A DNA stretch of 64,000 nucleotides. Origin: Argopecten irradians (taxonomy: Eukaryota > Mollusca > Bivalvia > Pectinida > Pectinidae). The DNA is taken from the NCBI RefSeq assembly GCF_041381155.1, contig NC_091135.1, positions 55,875,997-55,939,996 of the forward strand, given 5' to 3'. The notes beneath the pieces were generated by a model. It had not been told where the DNA came from and did not search any database. It saw only the letters and a list, made by a program, of their open reading frames with translations. This document shows positions 23,340-36,649 of the stretch, in pieces. The stretch's first letter is position 1. Each line of letters opens with the position of its first letter. Position numbers and translations under genes: made by a program.

Positions 23340-24479
23340 GCCTACAGCCTAAAACGAGAAAGGGAAACTACAGTCAACCTATTTACCATTGATCTCTATG
23401 TTAATGTGGGTGATTTAAAGATCACCATTGCATTACATGGAATATCCATGTGTATTTAAAAAATGAAAGGTTGTCTTGTTAAGTTTTTGTGAAAGGTGTA
23501 CAGAAAGCCTTTATTATGAAGTCGGATACAAATGTGAATGCATCAATGCCCTATTGATATCTAAAATTGGTCAAGATTTTAGAGGCAGAGGAAAATAGAA
23601 ATACCCATTGAAAAATTACTGACCAAAGGTCAAAATCCTGACAAGTTTTCTATGTTGGTTCAAACTTGCGATGCACTGGTATAAATTCAAACTACGTTGT
23701 CAGAAAGATAATGGTTTGATTGAAGTAACATATTGAAAATATCACACATATTTTGCAGAAATAGGTAAGCTCACAAGAGTTTTAATAAAAGTGCTAAATG
23801 ATCAAGATTATTAATTATAGTAAATTGTATTATACATAAAATGTATGTATATAAGCATTCAAATTATATAGAAAAAATCTAATTACTAGTGCCTGTTTTG
23901 CTGATATTAACACTTTAAAAATTTGCATAATCAACTTTTTATCAAATCAGTCTAGCTAATTGGCATATATCTATCAAAATTATAATTGATTGATATACAA
24001 TTTTGATCAATTTCTTTTACACATTATCAATCAGTGCTGTTTTTTTATAGTTAACAAGCGTTATCGTATCTTAACGACGTGTTTAGAAATGAACTATTGA
24101 GTAAAACAGTTCTGGTAAAACAGATTTATCAAAGTGTTCAAATATCATCTTATTATTTTTTTCTTCATGATTTATTCCAGAAGTAAAATTCACGGATAAT
24201 AAATTGATTGGAAATTTCTATTACAGTATAGATATAGATATCATTTCGTGGAATGTTAAAGAAAATGATGCTCCGGAGCCATTGTTACAAATCAAAGAAA
24301 TAATTCAAACAGTGTGGACAAAATCGATGAATGTGATGTATAAATATAACAGTTAACCTTACGCTATCATATTACTGTACATGCTTTTGCATAATTATAT
24401 CTGTGAGAACAGTACGACTTTATCATTATAACATATAACTGTAGATTTACCAGTATAATATTTGTCTGACATTACTCAC

Positions 24480-24680
24480 CATATTTGTTCCGTGATCCTA
24501 ACCTTGTCTGGCAGATACGAGATCTGTTGGAGTTTTGTATTAATCTTCAACCATTTAAACAATTCAGATAGATTACAATAAATACGATAAAAGAGGCTCC
24601 GCCTTCCATTACAGCCACGCCTTTCTTCGTATAATTTTAGACATATACAGTATATGGACCTGTCCCGCCCACTCAGCACG
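24480..24680 (-). promoter_or_regulatory. Probable 5' UTR exon and promoter of the tyrosinase-like gene
   Basis: On the minus strand, sequence ending CGGAACAAATATG is followed by a GTGAGT donor (24479-24474). This pairs with the acceptor CGTTTTAG just before 23348, which leaves only nine bases before the start codon; an upstream untranslated exon is therefore needed. Upstream, in reading order, are CACGTG (an E-box), GGGCGGGA (GC box-like) and TATACTGTATATG, within about 24630-24690. The transcription start is not fixed. Splice-site logic is good; the promoter elements are by appearance only. Confidence 0.45.
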
Positions 24681-24699
24681 TGTCACTTAGATGTGGGCT

Positions 24700-27059
24700 G
24701 ATTAATCGTTTTCAATTACTGTATAATTTCCTTGGATGTGCAAATAAATCAATTAACGATTGGAATATTATTGATATGGTGCATAAACTTAATTGATGTA
24801 CTGTCATATTTAATGCAATTTCTACATCATCATCTGATTGATATCAATGCAGCTATTGTTAATTTAATTTAAAAAAGAGTACATATGATAGAACCAGTAT
24901 TAGGCCTTAATTTTTCAGGCCGAAAAATATTAACTCTGATCCACATCAATTTCACATCAATAAATACTCTCATACTTGCCATTCATCGAAACATAACTTT
25001 TTATAATCATGTACACGATGTGCTCCACCTATGACGTCATCAATGAGGATTTTCCTCTTCTCGCCAAATTTTGCTAGAAATTCATCATCTTTAGGTTAGA
25101 AAAGGCTTGAAATGGATTTGGCCGTCACCTTGGAGCAACTTTACATTTTGCATGGATATGCGTAACTACACGATACATAACGTGTGAAAATCTCTTTCTG
25201 CTCCACGAAGGCGGCCACATTCATTTTTAGAGAAAACCACTCAAAAAGTATGCTTTTCAAGGATTTTTGTGAAAAATGGCGTGAAACTGCATGTTGATGA
25301 CGTCATAGTGAACATAATTGGCATATGCGGGATATTTTCGGGATATAATGTGTTAGCAAATGTATTCAACTGTTATATGGCAAAATACGTTGTTCTTTAC
25401 CGGAGAATTAATTTTGCGGCCATATTCGAGTCTTAACGTACCTTCTTCTTTTAGCTGGGAAAGGCACACTCTTTTATATTACAATAATTCATACGAGAAT
25501 TTGAAAAAAAAAAAATAAACCAATGTTCCCCAAAAGCCATAAACATCGTCAGTGCAGATATGTTTTCCAGTCATATCATGGGATGTGGAAAGATGTGAGC
25601 CCAAGTAAATATTACAAAGACGAAGAAAGCGATTCAGTAATGCATTTCGTTTGTAAGCATTAAGGGCGTGTGTTGATTGAGGCGTCTGCGCGAGGACATA
25701 CTTGTATCAGGTATGATACGTATTACTTGTAAATACAACAATAGATCTCTGAAAAAAAGTAACTTCGGATATAACAATATCAAATGAATGAAATGTATGG
25801 TTTCATGAACGTCACTAAAACGTTTAAGAAATCCAATCTGATTTTGATATATGATGTGGTGGTGTCTAGGGTAATGTTTAATTCATAAGGTGATGGAGAT
25901 GTATAACGTGACCAGCTGACATGGGGTTGTCGATTTCCATTTCGACTGTGAGGTCGTAAGAATATATTATATACATGACAAGGAGATTTTTAATTGTTTT
26001 TTCTAACACCTGTTGATTAATGAATTACATCAAGAAAATGACGGAACTTAGATTTAGTCTGCACTTTTGATTAGATTGCACTAGTGAACGGCAAGAGTGT
26101 CATACACCAGGAACTTCATTTATCAACATTCATTTTAACTAATATTGTGTAGCATTATAACAAAATATTAATTAATATTGTGTATAATAATAGCCAAATA
26201 TTAACATCGTGTGGATAATAGCAAAATATTAATTAATGGCGTGTAGAATTATAACAAAATATTGATTAACATCGTGTAGAACTATAGCAAAATAATAATT
26301 AACACCACTTGGAAAAATAGCAGAATAGGCTCATCATTTATCTATACATTCTAGGTATACGAGATAGGATGGAATTGTTGACTTTTAACACAAGTAAAAT
26401 AGAATATGTTTAGTTTTCAGTCTTTCTCAAGAGATTCCATTTAGATATGAGCACAATTTAAATTCTCCCATTGGTATGTAATGGGAATAAAAACCACACA
26501 CTTAAGGTATCAATAACAGATTTTACTGCTGAATAAACTAACAACCCTGTTTTAGGGGTTGTCTTTTTAATTTCTAATTTCGGTAGCTGCATTGAGATAA
26601 GTGCATTTGTATATATTGTTTACTTTGTATTTGTATATATACTTTGATGAAGCTATAAAAATGATAAAGAATCCTTAAAATTAAACTAATATTTCAAAAT
26701 GTGTTGTTTTTATCGGATTATAATAAGCAAGGTAGGGAAAGAAAATGCACTATATAAAGCTGACAATGCAAGTTAAAAGCTATCCTGTTTTCAGATATTT
26801 TTTCTTTTCTTTTTTTTTGTAAATTTGTTTGCAGTTGCCTTTCGTGATATCTGTTATCGTTTCTAAGGAAGTGATCGTCATTTGTATTTAAGGCCACCTA
26901 GTAACCAGTACTAGGTGGGTATAAAATGAACGGGCTACATGGTCGATCTAGTTTTCATTTCAATGTCATTATTGAGTTGTAATGCGGAAATTTGGGGGTT
27001 TTATGAAGCCTTAGATATAGAAAAGGTTCATTTTAATTTTTGTCAAAAAAATACTATGG
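24700..27059. other. Intergenic, probable old interspersed repeats
   Basis: No gene was recognised. The stretch about 25020-25470 contains TGACGTCATCAATGAGGA and a second TGATGACGTCATAG some 250 bp later and reads like a decayed repeat. The rest is AT-rich with chance ORFs, apart from the short tandem repeat at 26140-26310. Confidence 0.4.
26140..26310. repeat. Degenerate AT-rich tandem repeat, about 32-bp period, five copies
   Basis: GTGT(A/G) followed by an AATTATAGCAAAATATTAATTAA-like phrase recurs, with GTGT at 26147, 26180, 26209, 26241 and 26274. Spacing is 29-33 bp. Units differ at many positions, so the array is old. Confidence 0.75.
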
Positions 27060-27984
27060 GTAAAAAAGAGCACTTGTAAGAATTTAATATATTGTGAACT
27101 CTGAAGATTGCCATTGTCAACATTAAGAAAATTACGTATGATTAAGTACTGACTTAAGATTCGTAAGTCAAATAACTGTGTATTAAGAGTTTGCTACGAA
27201 GATAGAATACGATCTAATGACAATTGGATTTTAAACATACGGAAGTAAATAAATTAGGATTAACATATTTCTGGAATAATTCGACAGTAGATGATAAAAT
27301 TATTGAGAATAAATTTTACGATGTTTATAGACAAGAACTAATTTCAAATATACAAACGATATCGAAAGGGTTTCTTTATAGACATTTTACAGATAAATGC
27401 ACTCTTCAATTAACGAAATCAATTAATAATTCACATAAGAAGAATATTGCACGTATAAGACTTAGTTCACATAACTTGAATATTGAACAAGGGAGGTATA
27501 GAAATCGTTAGAGAATTCGAAGATTGTGTGAGGTCGGTAATGCTAATGACATTGAAGATGAATTTCACTTTATACTTATATGCAATTGCTACTCTGATTT
27601 AAGAAAAAAATATATCTAATCATATTATTATAGATGTCCTAGTGTGTTTAAGTTGGTACTTTTATTATCGACCCAGAATATAGGGGAATTAAACAGGTTA
27701 AGAAAATATATAGATTTGGCTTTTAAAGCTACGAGATAATTTAATTTCTAATTTAAGTTAATTAATATTGCAAGGTTTTGAAATGTGCATTATAAGTTAT
27801 TGATATTATGTCTTATGAAATGGTATATATACATAATTAATCATACAATGTACCTGTTTTGTTATGCAAAATGTAGTTACAATGTATATGTTTCTCCAGC
27901 ACTGTCTGCATTGTTATATTGTATATGTTTATGTCAACTCTCCAATGTGTTAAGAACAAGGAAATAAAATAATCTGAATCTGAA
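27060..27984 (+). mobile_element. CR1/L2-like LINE 3' fragment
   Basis: The translation shows the C-terminal region common to many mollusc LINEs: RVCYEDRIRSNDNWILNIRK, GLTYFWNN, ARIRLSSHNLNIEQGRY and, after a stop, ANDIEDEFHFILICNCYSDL, a zinc-ribbon-like end (His and Cys spaced as in zf-RVT). Several in-frame stops make it inactive. The 3' end near 27965-27984 has AATAAAATAATCTGAATCTG, a short repeated TCTGAA tail, as in CR1/L2-type elements. Reverse-transcriptase catalytic motifs are missing, so it is a 5'-truncated copy. Confidence 0.7.
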
Positions 27985-28157
27985 GGCCATTTATACGGAG
28001 TCCAACATTGGTAACTGCATGTATGTGGTCGTTCACGTAAATGACCGTCACTTCCCTAGCAACTACCATCAATATATTAATATCTTAAGGCGTCTGCAAT
28101 CTATTAATTTTATCTCAACACATGATTTTATGAAGTTGCATTTTCTGCTTTAATAAC

Positions 28158-28415
28158 TTATTTCACGTCAGGGAGGTTTTCTATATAAATTGCTAGATTC
28201 TGAATTGTATAAGTTATATCCTGTATCTTTAGCTTTTCAAAAATCAACATCAACAGGTAGGCGTGGGTAGACCTAAGAGAGTTTCCTGAGGCGTCGGTCC
28301 CAAAGACAGCGCTGTCATTAATCGACACGTGAACAACGATATCAGTCCAAGCATAACGTGTAAACATAGAGGAAATATTAAAATTTGATGGACATATGTT
28401 TATCGTAAATGTCAC
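28158..28415 (-). other. Protein-like open stretch of 85 codons, function unknown
   Basis: The minus-strand frame includes SMFTRYAWTDIVVHVSINDS and AVFGTDASGNSLRSTHAYLL, with mixed composition that looks more like protein than the chance ORFs around it. No splice site of good quality flanks it and no family was recognised. It may be a fragment of an old element or a chance ORF. Confidence 0.2.
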
Positions 28416-28430
28416 GTTCCTATTTAACTT

Positions 28431-29479
28431 ACATATTTATGAATATCACTTAATCCTTCACATGAAAGCGGAGACGGAACCGCTATTTAATCTTTGTTTC
28501 ATATGCATATTGCTGTGTGTTGTAGTACGCAATTTAGTTCACTTTTGTTATAAATTAATTATTTGATAATAGTTTTATTTTCTTTCCTTAAAATTCAATA
28601 CAGATGATTGATATGATTTAAAGTAATACACCATGCTATACAGTCGATTAATTGTTTAATATTTAATGGTAATTCGCCATACATGAACATGGTAATGAAT
28701 TTTAAAATGTGAAATGTTATGACAACAGTGAACTTCTGGTATCCCTTTTTAACATGAACATACTTTCTCTAGTTTTAGAAAACAGTAGCGATCTGATCCA
28801 AATGAATAATCGGTTAAACAGCATTTTTGAGGCTAAACTGTTTTTTTTTTTTTGTTTTGATGCTAGAAATCTGACATCCTGTGGGACCGACTGATTGTGT
28901 CGGACAAGACATTGTGTCAGTAAAGTCGGTGTCGCGATTACTGACGACAAATGAAGCAACATAGAGTCTTGTATGGACCTGGTAATTACAATTTATTTCA
29001 GAATAAACAAAAGGCAAAATTAGTTAAAATGCAGAGTACGGAATACGAAAGTAATAAAATGAGAAGAGAAAGAGAAAAAATATGCAATTCAATAATTCCT
29101 TATGATCTTGTAATAGATGCATTGTGTTTTACATGACAAACCTATATAAAGGCCGAATCCAAGCATGATTTTCGAAAACCCCCAACTATAACAGGGAGTA
29201 TAATGTTTGTATCAAATTGCTGTGGCATCAAACAACAGAGGCATAGAGACAACATATAAGAACTGAAATGAAACTATATCAAGCTTTATAGCTATACATA
29301 TACACCGTATTTCTGCTTTATCCTAATAGATATCACCCTAAAACTGCCATCAGAATCCGAATGTCAATAATACATTAACAAATAGTGTCATACTATTGTT
29401 TCCCTGCAGAGCATACTTTCCAAATAAGGTTGATTAAACTCTATATCTCCTGTTTGTGATGCATAGTTTAGTGAGTTCT
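28431..29479. other. Intergenic, no gene recognised
   Basis: AT-rich sequence with a poly-T run near 28843. Small open frames are chance. Nothing specific was seen. Confidence 0.4.
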
Positions 29480-29620
29480 ATTTTATGTCGCCTTTTCAAA
29501 ATAATGGTAGTGAACCTCTTATTCATTTTAAAGTGCTATCTCAGTGAACCATACTACCAAAAGCATCAATCAGCAAACACACCCATTATACTGACATCTG
29601 ATTTATCACTACCACTTGTA
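29480..29620 (-). repeat. Diverged copy of the SINE central domain
   Basis: Minus-strand match to the SINE central domain: AAGTGCTATCTCAGTGAACC, then AGCATCAATCAGCAAACACA and ATTATACTGACA, in the same order as GTGCTATATCACTGAAGCAT, ACACCAAGCAACACACC and ATTATACTGACA in the younger copies. Flanking SINE parts are too worn to place. It is an old relative and shows that this domain outlasts the rest. Confidence 0.5.
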
Positions 29621-29715
29621 AAGATTATTGTGGGACGATGAAGGTGAAAGACTCCTAGACGAGGAAAGATAGTTACAAGAATTATGTGACTATTTGCAGC
29701 AGGGCTGAGTACAGG

Positions 29716-32700
29716 TGTCAAGAATAAGCCAACTGTTATGTATTAAGTTTGCTATGATCCGGATTTATATAGTTTTGTTCCAGTCATTAGTTACGCTCTG
29801 CGTAAGAATACAACCTGTCTGTCTGTTAGTCAATAAAAAGTAGTTCTATAATGGCGAACAGGTGTTGTTGATGTTTGTCATCAGCCCCAAACACATTTCT
29901 GGCGACGAGGATTGTGGTACAACCTACGACAATGGGTGAAAACGCACCACAACGTCACAATCGATCTATTGGTAAGATCGGACAATTTGATGACTCAATC
30001 GAGTCATGGGAAACATATGTTGAACGGACAGAACTCTATTTCACCACAAACAACATTGACGGTGATGTTAAGGTGGCTTCGTTTCTCACAGTAATTGGTG
30101 CAAAAACTTACGGGTTATTGAAAAACCTATGTGCTCCAGACAAGCCTGCTGATAAAACTTTTGATGATATCATTGTTATATTGAAGAACCACCTATGCCC
30201 CAAGCCGTCAGAGATCGCCGAGCGTTTTCGTTTTCATAAACGGGATCAGCGTTCGGACGAGAGCGCCATGTCATATATCGCAGAGTTACGGAAACTTTCG
30301 ATACACTGTAATTTTGGAGACCACTTGAAGACCACATTACGCGATCGTTTTGTATGTGGTCTCCATAAAGACAACATACAACGGCGGCTACTTGCTGAGA
30401 CAGAGCTTAATTTAGAAACGGCTGTTAAAACTGCTGTCGCTATGGAAACAGCCAGTCGTGATGCACTCGAGCTACAACACAAACGTTCAGAACCTGTAAA
30501 TAAAATAAATTCCAATACACAACGTCGGGGGAAGGGAGGTAACTCCAATCACAACAATCAGACTAGTGGAGCAACAGGGGGCCATATGAATAAATCTACT
30601 CGTACTTTCAAACCCTGTTGGCGATAAGGAGCAACCACACACAAATTCGACAAATGTAAACATGTGAACTCTACGTGCCATTTCTGTAGCAAAAAGGGAC
30701 ATATTGTTGCTGTATGTATGTCTAAGAAGAAATCTGGACATGGAAAAACAGTGAGGTATATAGATGATGGTCCTGGGGAGGAGGGATATGATACATTTGA
30801 GCCCATGTTCCAAATGGACACTATTAACAATGTAAACACTGTCAACCCTATCATAGTGAAACCTAACATAGGTGGCAGCACTATTCCTATGGAATTAGAT
30901 ACAGGATCCTCAGTATCCATCTTACCCGAGGTGACCTATAAACAACATTTCAGCAACAGGCCTCTCCAGCGTAGTACAATTAAACTACGGACATACTCCG
31001 GGGAACAAATAATACCTGTGGGAGCTTTGAGGATACCAGTCAGTATCAATGACCAAACTGCTGAATTAGACGTACTAGTAGCACGACAGAAGGGACCAGC
31101 ACTTTTCGGAAGGGACTGGTTACAACATTTCAAGCTTAATTGGAAAGAAATCAAGAATTTGAAGGCTTCAAAACAACAGGATAAAAACACTTCACATACA
31201 GAGAAGGAACTACAGGCAATACTTGATAAACACAAGACTGTGTTTACTGGAATGGGAAAGCTTAAGGGTATTAAGGCTCAGCTGTTCTTGGAGGAGAACG
31301 CACAACCTAAATTTCACAAAGCTCGTACCGTACCATATTCATTAAAACACAAGGTAGCAGCTGAACTACAAAGACTACAGGATAGTGGCATCATTAGTCC
31401 TGTACAGCACAGTGACTGGGCGTCTCCTATTGTTCCTGCCTTAAAGAAGTCTGGACAAGTGCGCGTGTGCGGTGACTATAAGGTCACAATCAATCCAGTG
31501 ATGAAGGTAGAGCATTATCCTCTACCGAAGATAGAGGATATCTTTTCATCTCTGGCTGGAGGCAAGAAATTTACAAAGATTGACTTAACAAATGCATACA
31601 ACCAGATGGAAATGGAGGATAGCTCGAAGGAAATGCTCACCATAAACACTCACAAGGGTCTGTTTAGGTATAACAGATTACCATTTGGAGTTTCATCTGC
31701 TCCAGCTATATGGCAAAAGGCTATGGACCAAGTCCTACAGAACATTCCATTTACTTCATACATATTGGATGACATGATCATTAGTGGTAAAACTGATGAA
31801 GAGCACTTACAGAACATTAACACTGTACTCGATCGGCTGGAGAGCTACAACCTTACAGCAAACTTGACAAAATGTCATTTCTTTAAAGAGAAGATCACCT
31901 ATTGTGGCCATATCATTGAGGGCGAAGGACTCCACAAATCTCCAGATAAAGTCGAGGCAGTCGTGAAAGCCCCTAAACCAGAGAATATGACACAGCTGCG
32001 TTCATTTTTGGGATTGGTAAACTATTACCGCCGATTCCTTCCTAACCTAGCAACTGTGGAGGCACCACTGAATCAACTACTACAGCATGACAACAAATGG
32101 TGCTGGACAGACGAGTGTGATCAATCTTTTCAGAAGGTAAAAGAACTGATCACGTCGGAACAAGTTCTCTGTCATTATGAACCTAAGCTTCCAGTAAAGC
32201 TAGCATGCGACGCTTCACCTCATGGATTAGGGTGTGTACTTTCCCATATCACAGAGGACGGAACAGAGCGACCTGTGGCATTCGCTTCACGATCACTGAC
32301 AAAGGCTGAGACAGGATATTCACAGATCGACAAGGAGGCCTTGGGTCTCTATTGGGGTGTACAAAAGTTCAACACCTATCTCTACGGTCGTCATTTTACC
32401 TTAGTGACAGATCACAAGCCACTGGTCAGCATCTTACATCCAAACAAGTCGATACCTACCATGACCGCAGCAAGATTACAAAGGTATGCCATGTTTCTTT
32501 CTGGACACACCTACAGCATTGAGTATAGGAACACTCATAACCACGCAAATGCTGATGCACTCAGCAGACTTCCTTTAAAGACTCAGGGTGACTATACAGA
32601 CACCTCATCTTTGTTCTATACCTCACAGATAGAACAATTACCTGTGTCGGACACACAAGTACGCAAGGAAACAATGCGAGATCCAGTACTGTCGAAAGTA

Positions 32701-33960
32701 TTGGAGGCTGTTCTACAAGGAAGTACAGAATTTCCATGTAACGATGTGTACAAACCTTTTCGTAACCGTGCTACATAACTGAACGTACATCAAAATGTAT
32801 TGTTATGGGGCAACCGAGTTATCGTCCCTAACACGCTACAAACAAGAGTACTACAGGAAATTCATGATGTGCATGTGGGCGTAGTCAGGATGAAATCCAT
32901 TGCTCAAAGTTATGTGTGGTGGCCAAACATTGATTCGGACATAGAGAACATGTGTAAGTCCTGCTCTGGATGTCAATCTACGAGTAATACGACGCGAGCC
33001 GCACCAGTTCATCCCTGGGAGTGGCCAACCACCCCTTGGGATAGGCTCCATATTGACTTTGCCGGGCCGTTTCTCAACAGTATGTTTCTCATCATTGTTG
33101 ATGCTCACAGCAAATGGCCTGAGGTCTACCCAATGAATTCTACAACAGCCACACACACCATTGAGAAATTACGAATCTTATTCTCTCAACAAGGTATGCC
33201 ACGACAGATTGTCTCGGACAACGGGTCACAATTTGTAAGTGAGGAATTCAAACAATTCCTGAAACAGAACGGCATTCAACACACTACTTCAGCACCGTAC
33301 CATCCACGGACAAACGGACTTGCCGAACGTTTCGTACAGTCCTTTAAACAGGCTATGAAACAAGCCAAGGGAGACAACCGATCTCTCCAACATAAACTTA
33401 GTAACTTCTTACTCAAGTACAGAACCACACCACACGCTTCAACAGGCGAAACCCCAGCAAAATTACTGTAAGGTAGAAGTCTGAGGACTCGATTAGACTG
33501 TCTCAAACCAAATGTATTCGCGAGAGTTCAGAAGGGACAGGAACGAATGAAGATATCTTCTCACTGTGGGTCTAAAGTACGCCAGTTTAAGACCGGCCAG
33601 CAAGTTTTGGTTCGCGACTATCGCGGAGGGGGAAAGTGGATTGCAGGTCAGATTATACAACAAACTGGTCCGATTTCATACAAAGTTGGTACTGGCAATG
33701 GTAGTATTTGGAGACGTCACACAGACCAAGTTCGTGCAACACAGATCGCTACGGAACCGGAACCAGAAGTAATGGTGACATCATCTGCACCGACACCACC
33801 AGTCAGCTTAGCACCATCGACTATCCCGGTACCAACAACTATCACGGCTCCCCCAGCCACACTGGAGGTAGTGACACCGCCTGCCAACTCAGTTCCAACA
33901 GAGACACGACGCTATCCAAAAAGTGAGAACATTCGTGCCTCTGTGAAATTAGATTTGTGA
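29716..33960 (+). mobile_element. Ty3/Gypsy LTR retrotransposon fossil
   Basis: A Ty3/Gypsy element of the type often annotated as K02A2.6-like. In order: a probable left LTR (about 29716-29895, ending shortly before a primer-binding-site-like TGGCGACGAGG at 29900), a Gag-like region (about 29.9-30.6 kb), a CCHC zinc knuckle (about 30.68 kb), an aspartic protease (LDTGSS, about 30.9 kb), reverse transcriptase and RNase H (about 31.2-32.6 kb), and an integrase with zinc-binding, catalytic and C-terminal regions (about 32.8-33.8 kb). The order protease, RT, RNase H, integrase defines Ty3/Gypsy. Long stretches remain readable, so it looks fairly young, but it is broken in a few places and no right LTR was recognised. 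It should be treated as inactive. Confidence 0.9.
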
Positions 33961-35368
33961 ACTACTATATTGTTATCAATAGGGATAAAACCTGATTGGC
34001 TCTGTGTATTTGGGCATAATAATCCCTGTGCAATCAGTCAAGACTAAGTCTTGAATAGTACTCAAATTACATACTTAAGTCTAGTCTTTATGTGTTATCT
34101 AGTTATCATAAGAGTGTAATAAGGTTAGATTTTATTAAGACAATTATTATCTCTGATTTAAAAACTGGAAACATGAGCTCAAAATATTATTAAAAATTAA
34201 TATTATGATGCTATATTTACTCAAATTACTTGTATACAAGACTCCACAACTGACATGAACTTAACAAAATTCTTGTTTAAGTTATATTAGAGGACTCTAT
34301 AACTTTCTATTGAAATTATTGCATATTTTGTTAAATTTTAAATTAACAGGACCCAATATTTGCTAGTCATCCACAGCAGACTCAAAATGTTGAAGAATTG
34401 AGATTATCAAGAAGCAGTGAAATAATACCGGGCATATAACAACTAGCTGCAATGGCAGATATATAAAGTTCTAGACAACTTTGTCGTCAGATCTAGGGTT
34501 ACAAATCTGTCCAATTGACCGTAGTGTTGCAAAACATCTAATGATGAACACGACATAATTAGCGGCTGCAGGTTTCAAGTAAATTTGCAATTGAACAGAT
34601 TTACGGTATGTAAAAAGCATATCAAAATGCATACGTTCAAATGGACATGTATCACTAAAGAATAAAATAAAAATAATGTTTTGTTATGTTATGCTATATT
34701 ATTTTATTCAAGTATTTTTGAATAAACGTAATTAAACACAGTTCACTTTGTATTTTGATGCAGCAACCAATTCTTTATAGGACAATTAACCCTTAGTTTT
34801 TAGTTAGATAATCTGACCTGAAGGGTAAGGATGACCTATAGTAGATGTTTAACGATTCACATGGATGCATCAATGTATTGCATCCCTTGGTGGTGCATCA
34901 ATGCATCGTGTACAATTTATTTGTATTGTGATACCTAAAAATAAAAAAATTGAACAGTGGATTTCTCCCTTGGTCAATGTCAGCAGAACGTTTGTTAGTA
35001 ACAAAATTGTAGAATCACACGAAAAGCAAAACACTAAACTTTTGTCAGCGCCTGTCACCTATAAGTCCACTAGCTTATTTCAAGTTTCTATCTATAAAAC
35101 TCACGTCTATCTAATGTAGTGAGTGTAAGCAAAAAATTAAAAAAAAATCCGGAAATACAACAAACCTAACAACACATTTACAACAGCACCACGACAGTCG
35201 AAGTGTCTATCAAAATATCGTGATACGTATCGTATCGTGAACCCTGTATCATGATATGTATTGCATCGTCAGATACCTTGCGATACACAGCACTAACCTA
35301 TATTCATCATGCACCTTCCGTCGTCGTGCATAATTTTTTTCACTCAAACAACTTCTTCTCAATATCAG
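33961..35368. other. Intergenic after the Gypsy fossil
   Basis: AT-rich and without a gene. Phrases such as GCATCAATGTATTGCATC near 34870 and ATCGTGATACGTATCGTATC near 35217 are simple, partly self-complementary repeats, possibly from an old DNA element. Nothing else was supported. Confidence 0.4.
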
Positions 35369-35990
35369 AAAGGCCCAGGGTACTAATATTTGGTCTGCGG
35401 CATGCTAGGAAGAAGGGCTACCGAGTGTGTTCAAATGATTTACCTTGATCTACATTCAAGGTCACAGCTAGGGACCAAAAAGGTTAAAAAGCTTTAAAGA
35501 TATGCGTGGATAAAAGGATTTCAAGTTTGTTTAAATGAATGACCTTGACTGCCGTTCAATGTCACAGGGGTCAAAAACTATAATATTAAAAAACTTTTTG
35601 GGAATAACTAAGAGGCCTAGAGAACTGACATTGGGCTTGTGACATGCTGGAATGAAGGGCTACCAGGTTATTCAAATGAATGACCTTGGCCGCCATTTAA
35701 GGTCACAGGGGTCAAATAGTCTTTTTATAACATCTTGCGAATAACTAAGAGGCTCAGAGAACTGATATTGGGCCTGTGACATGCTAGGATGAAGGGCTAC
35801 AATGTTCAATGGCCGTGACTGCAATTTAAGGTCACAGGAGTCATATAGGCATACATATTTAAAATGACGTGTTGTGAATAACTAAAAGGCCTAGACACCT
35901 GATATTGGGTCTGTGACATGCTGGGATGAAGGGGTACCAAGTTTGTTCAAATGAATGACCTTGACCTTCATTCAAGGTCAAATAATCAAA
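35369..35990. repeat. Degenerate tandem repeat of about 135 bp containing GACCTTGA...TCAAGGTCA
   Basis: Five units each carry GACCTTGACTGCC-like sequence followed by ATTCAAGGTCACAGG, near 35443, 35546, 35681, 35810 and 35957, along with CTGTGACATGCTGGGATGAA. One interval is shorter (103 bp); the others are 129-147 bp. A related, inverted set lies at about 59930-60725, so the family is dispersed. Confidence 0.75.
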
Positions 35991-36509
35991 TTAAAAAGTT
36001 CTTTTTGTTGCCTTAATTATTTGCCATTACTATTTTTTTGAAATATTGTATTGTGCCAATAGTCAGATGATCATTACGACCCATGATCCTTTTGTTATTA
36101 CTTGCATTTAATTTCTTGTCTTGATAACTCTTTTAGTATCTGCCTTTCCTTTTATAGTTGATCTATACCACTGAGTTCATCTAAAAAGTTTTACATGTAA
36201 ATTTTAGATATTGCATATAAAAAATGTAGTTCCTTATCAATGCTATCTGTAAACAACATTTAAGATAAAAGCCATGAAACTTGTGAAAAGCAATATCATT
36301 ATCTGTTTTCATACACCATATAGGGATAGACAGGTGTCAGATTTTACTTCGTTCTTTAATTGAGTCTTCAGGTAAAGTTAGCTTGTTGTCATTTTCTAGC
36401 AAATAGCTTTTAGCTGTATGTCTCCATGACCTTGTCCTCAAGATCAATAGTCAAATGATGTTAATTACACTTTTACTTCTCTCTGGGGAGAGTATTTGGA
36501 TAGGAACAC

Positions 36510-36544
36510 TTTTTTTTTTTTTTTTGTTAACATAAAAGTTTATT
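36510..36544 (-). repeat. Oligo-A tail with AATAAA: possible retroposed 3' end
   Basis: On the minus strand AATAAACTTTTATGTTAAC is followed by a run of about 17 A. That spacing is typical of a polyadenylated RNA copied back into DNA. The sequence before it was not recognised and overlaps, on the other strand, a candidate spliced transcript. It could also be a chance poly-T tract. Confidence 0.3.
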
Positions 36545-36649
36545 CATAATAGGCATGTTATTATACATTTAGTGTCCTCTCACAGGAGGAGATCCATTCA
36601 TCATTCCCACTTTCATACATAACTAGGCCTAGAACCTAAAGATTTATGT

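Noticed and set aside
33961-34700. Right LTR of the Gypsy fossil
   Set aside because: No stretch here matches the proposed left LTR by eye, so none is annotated.
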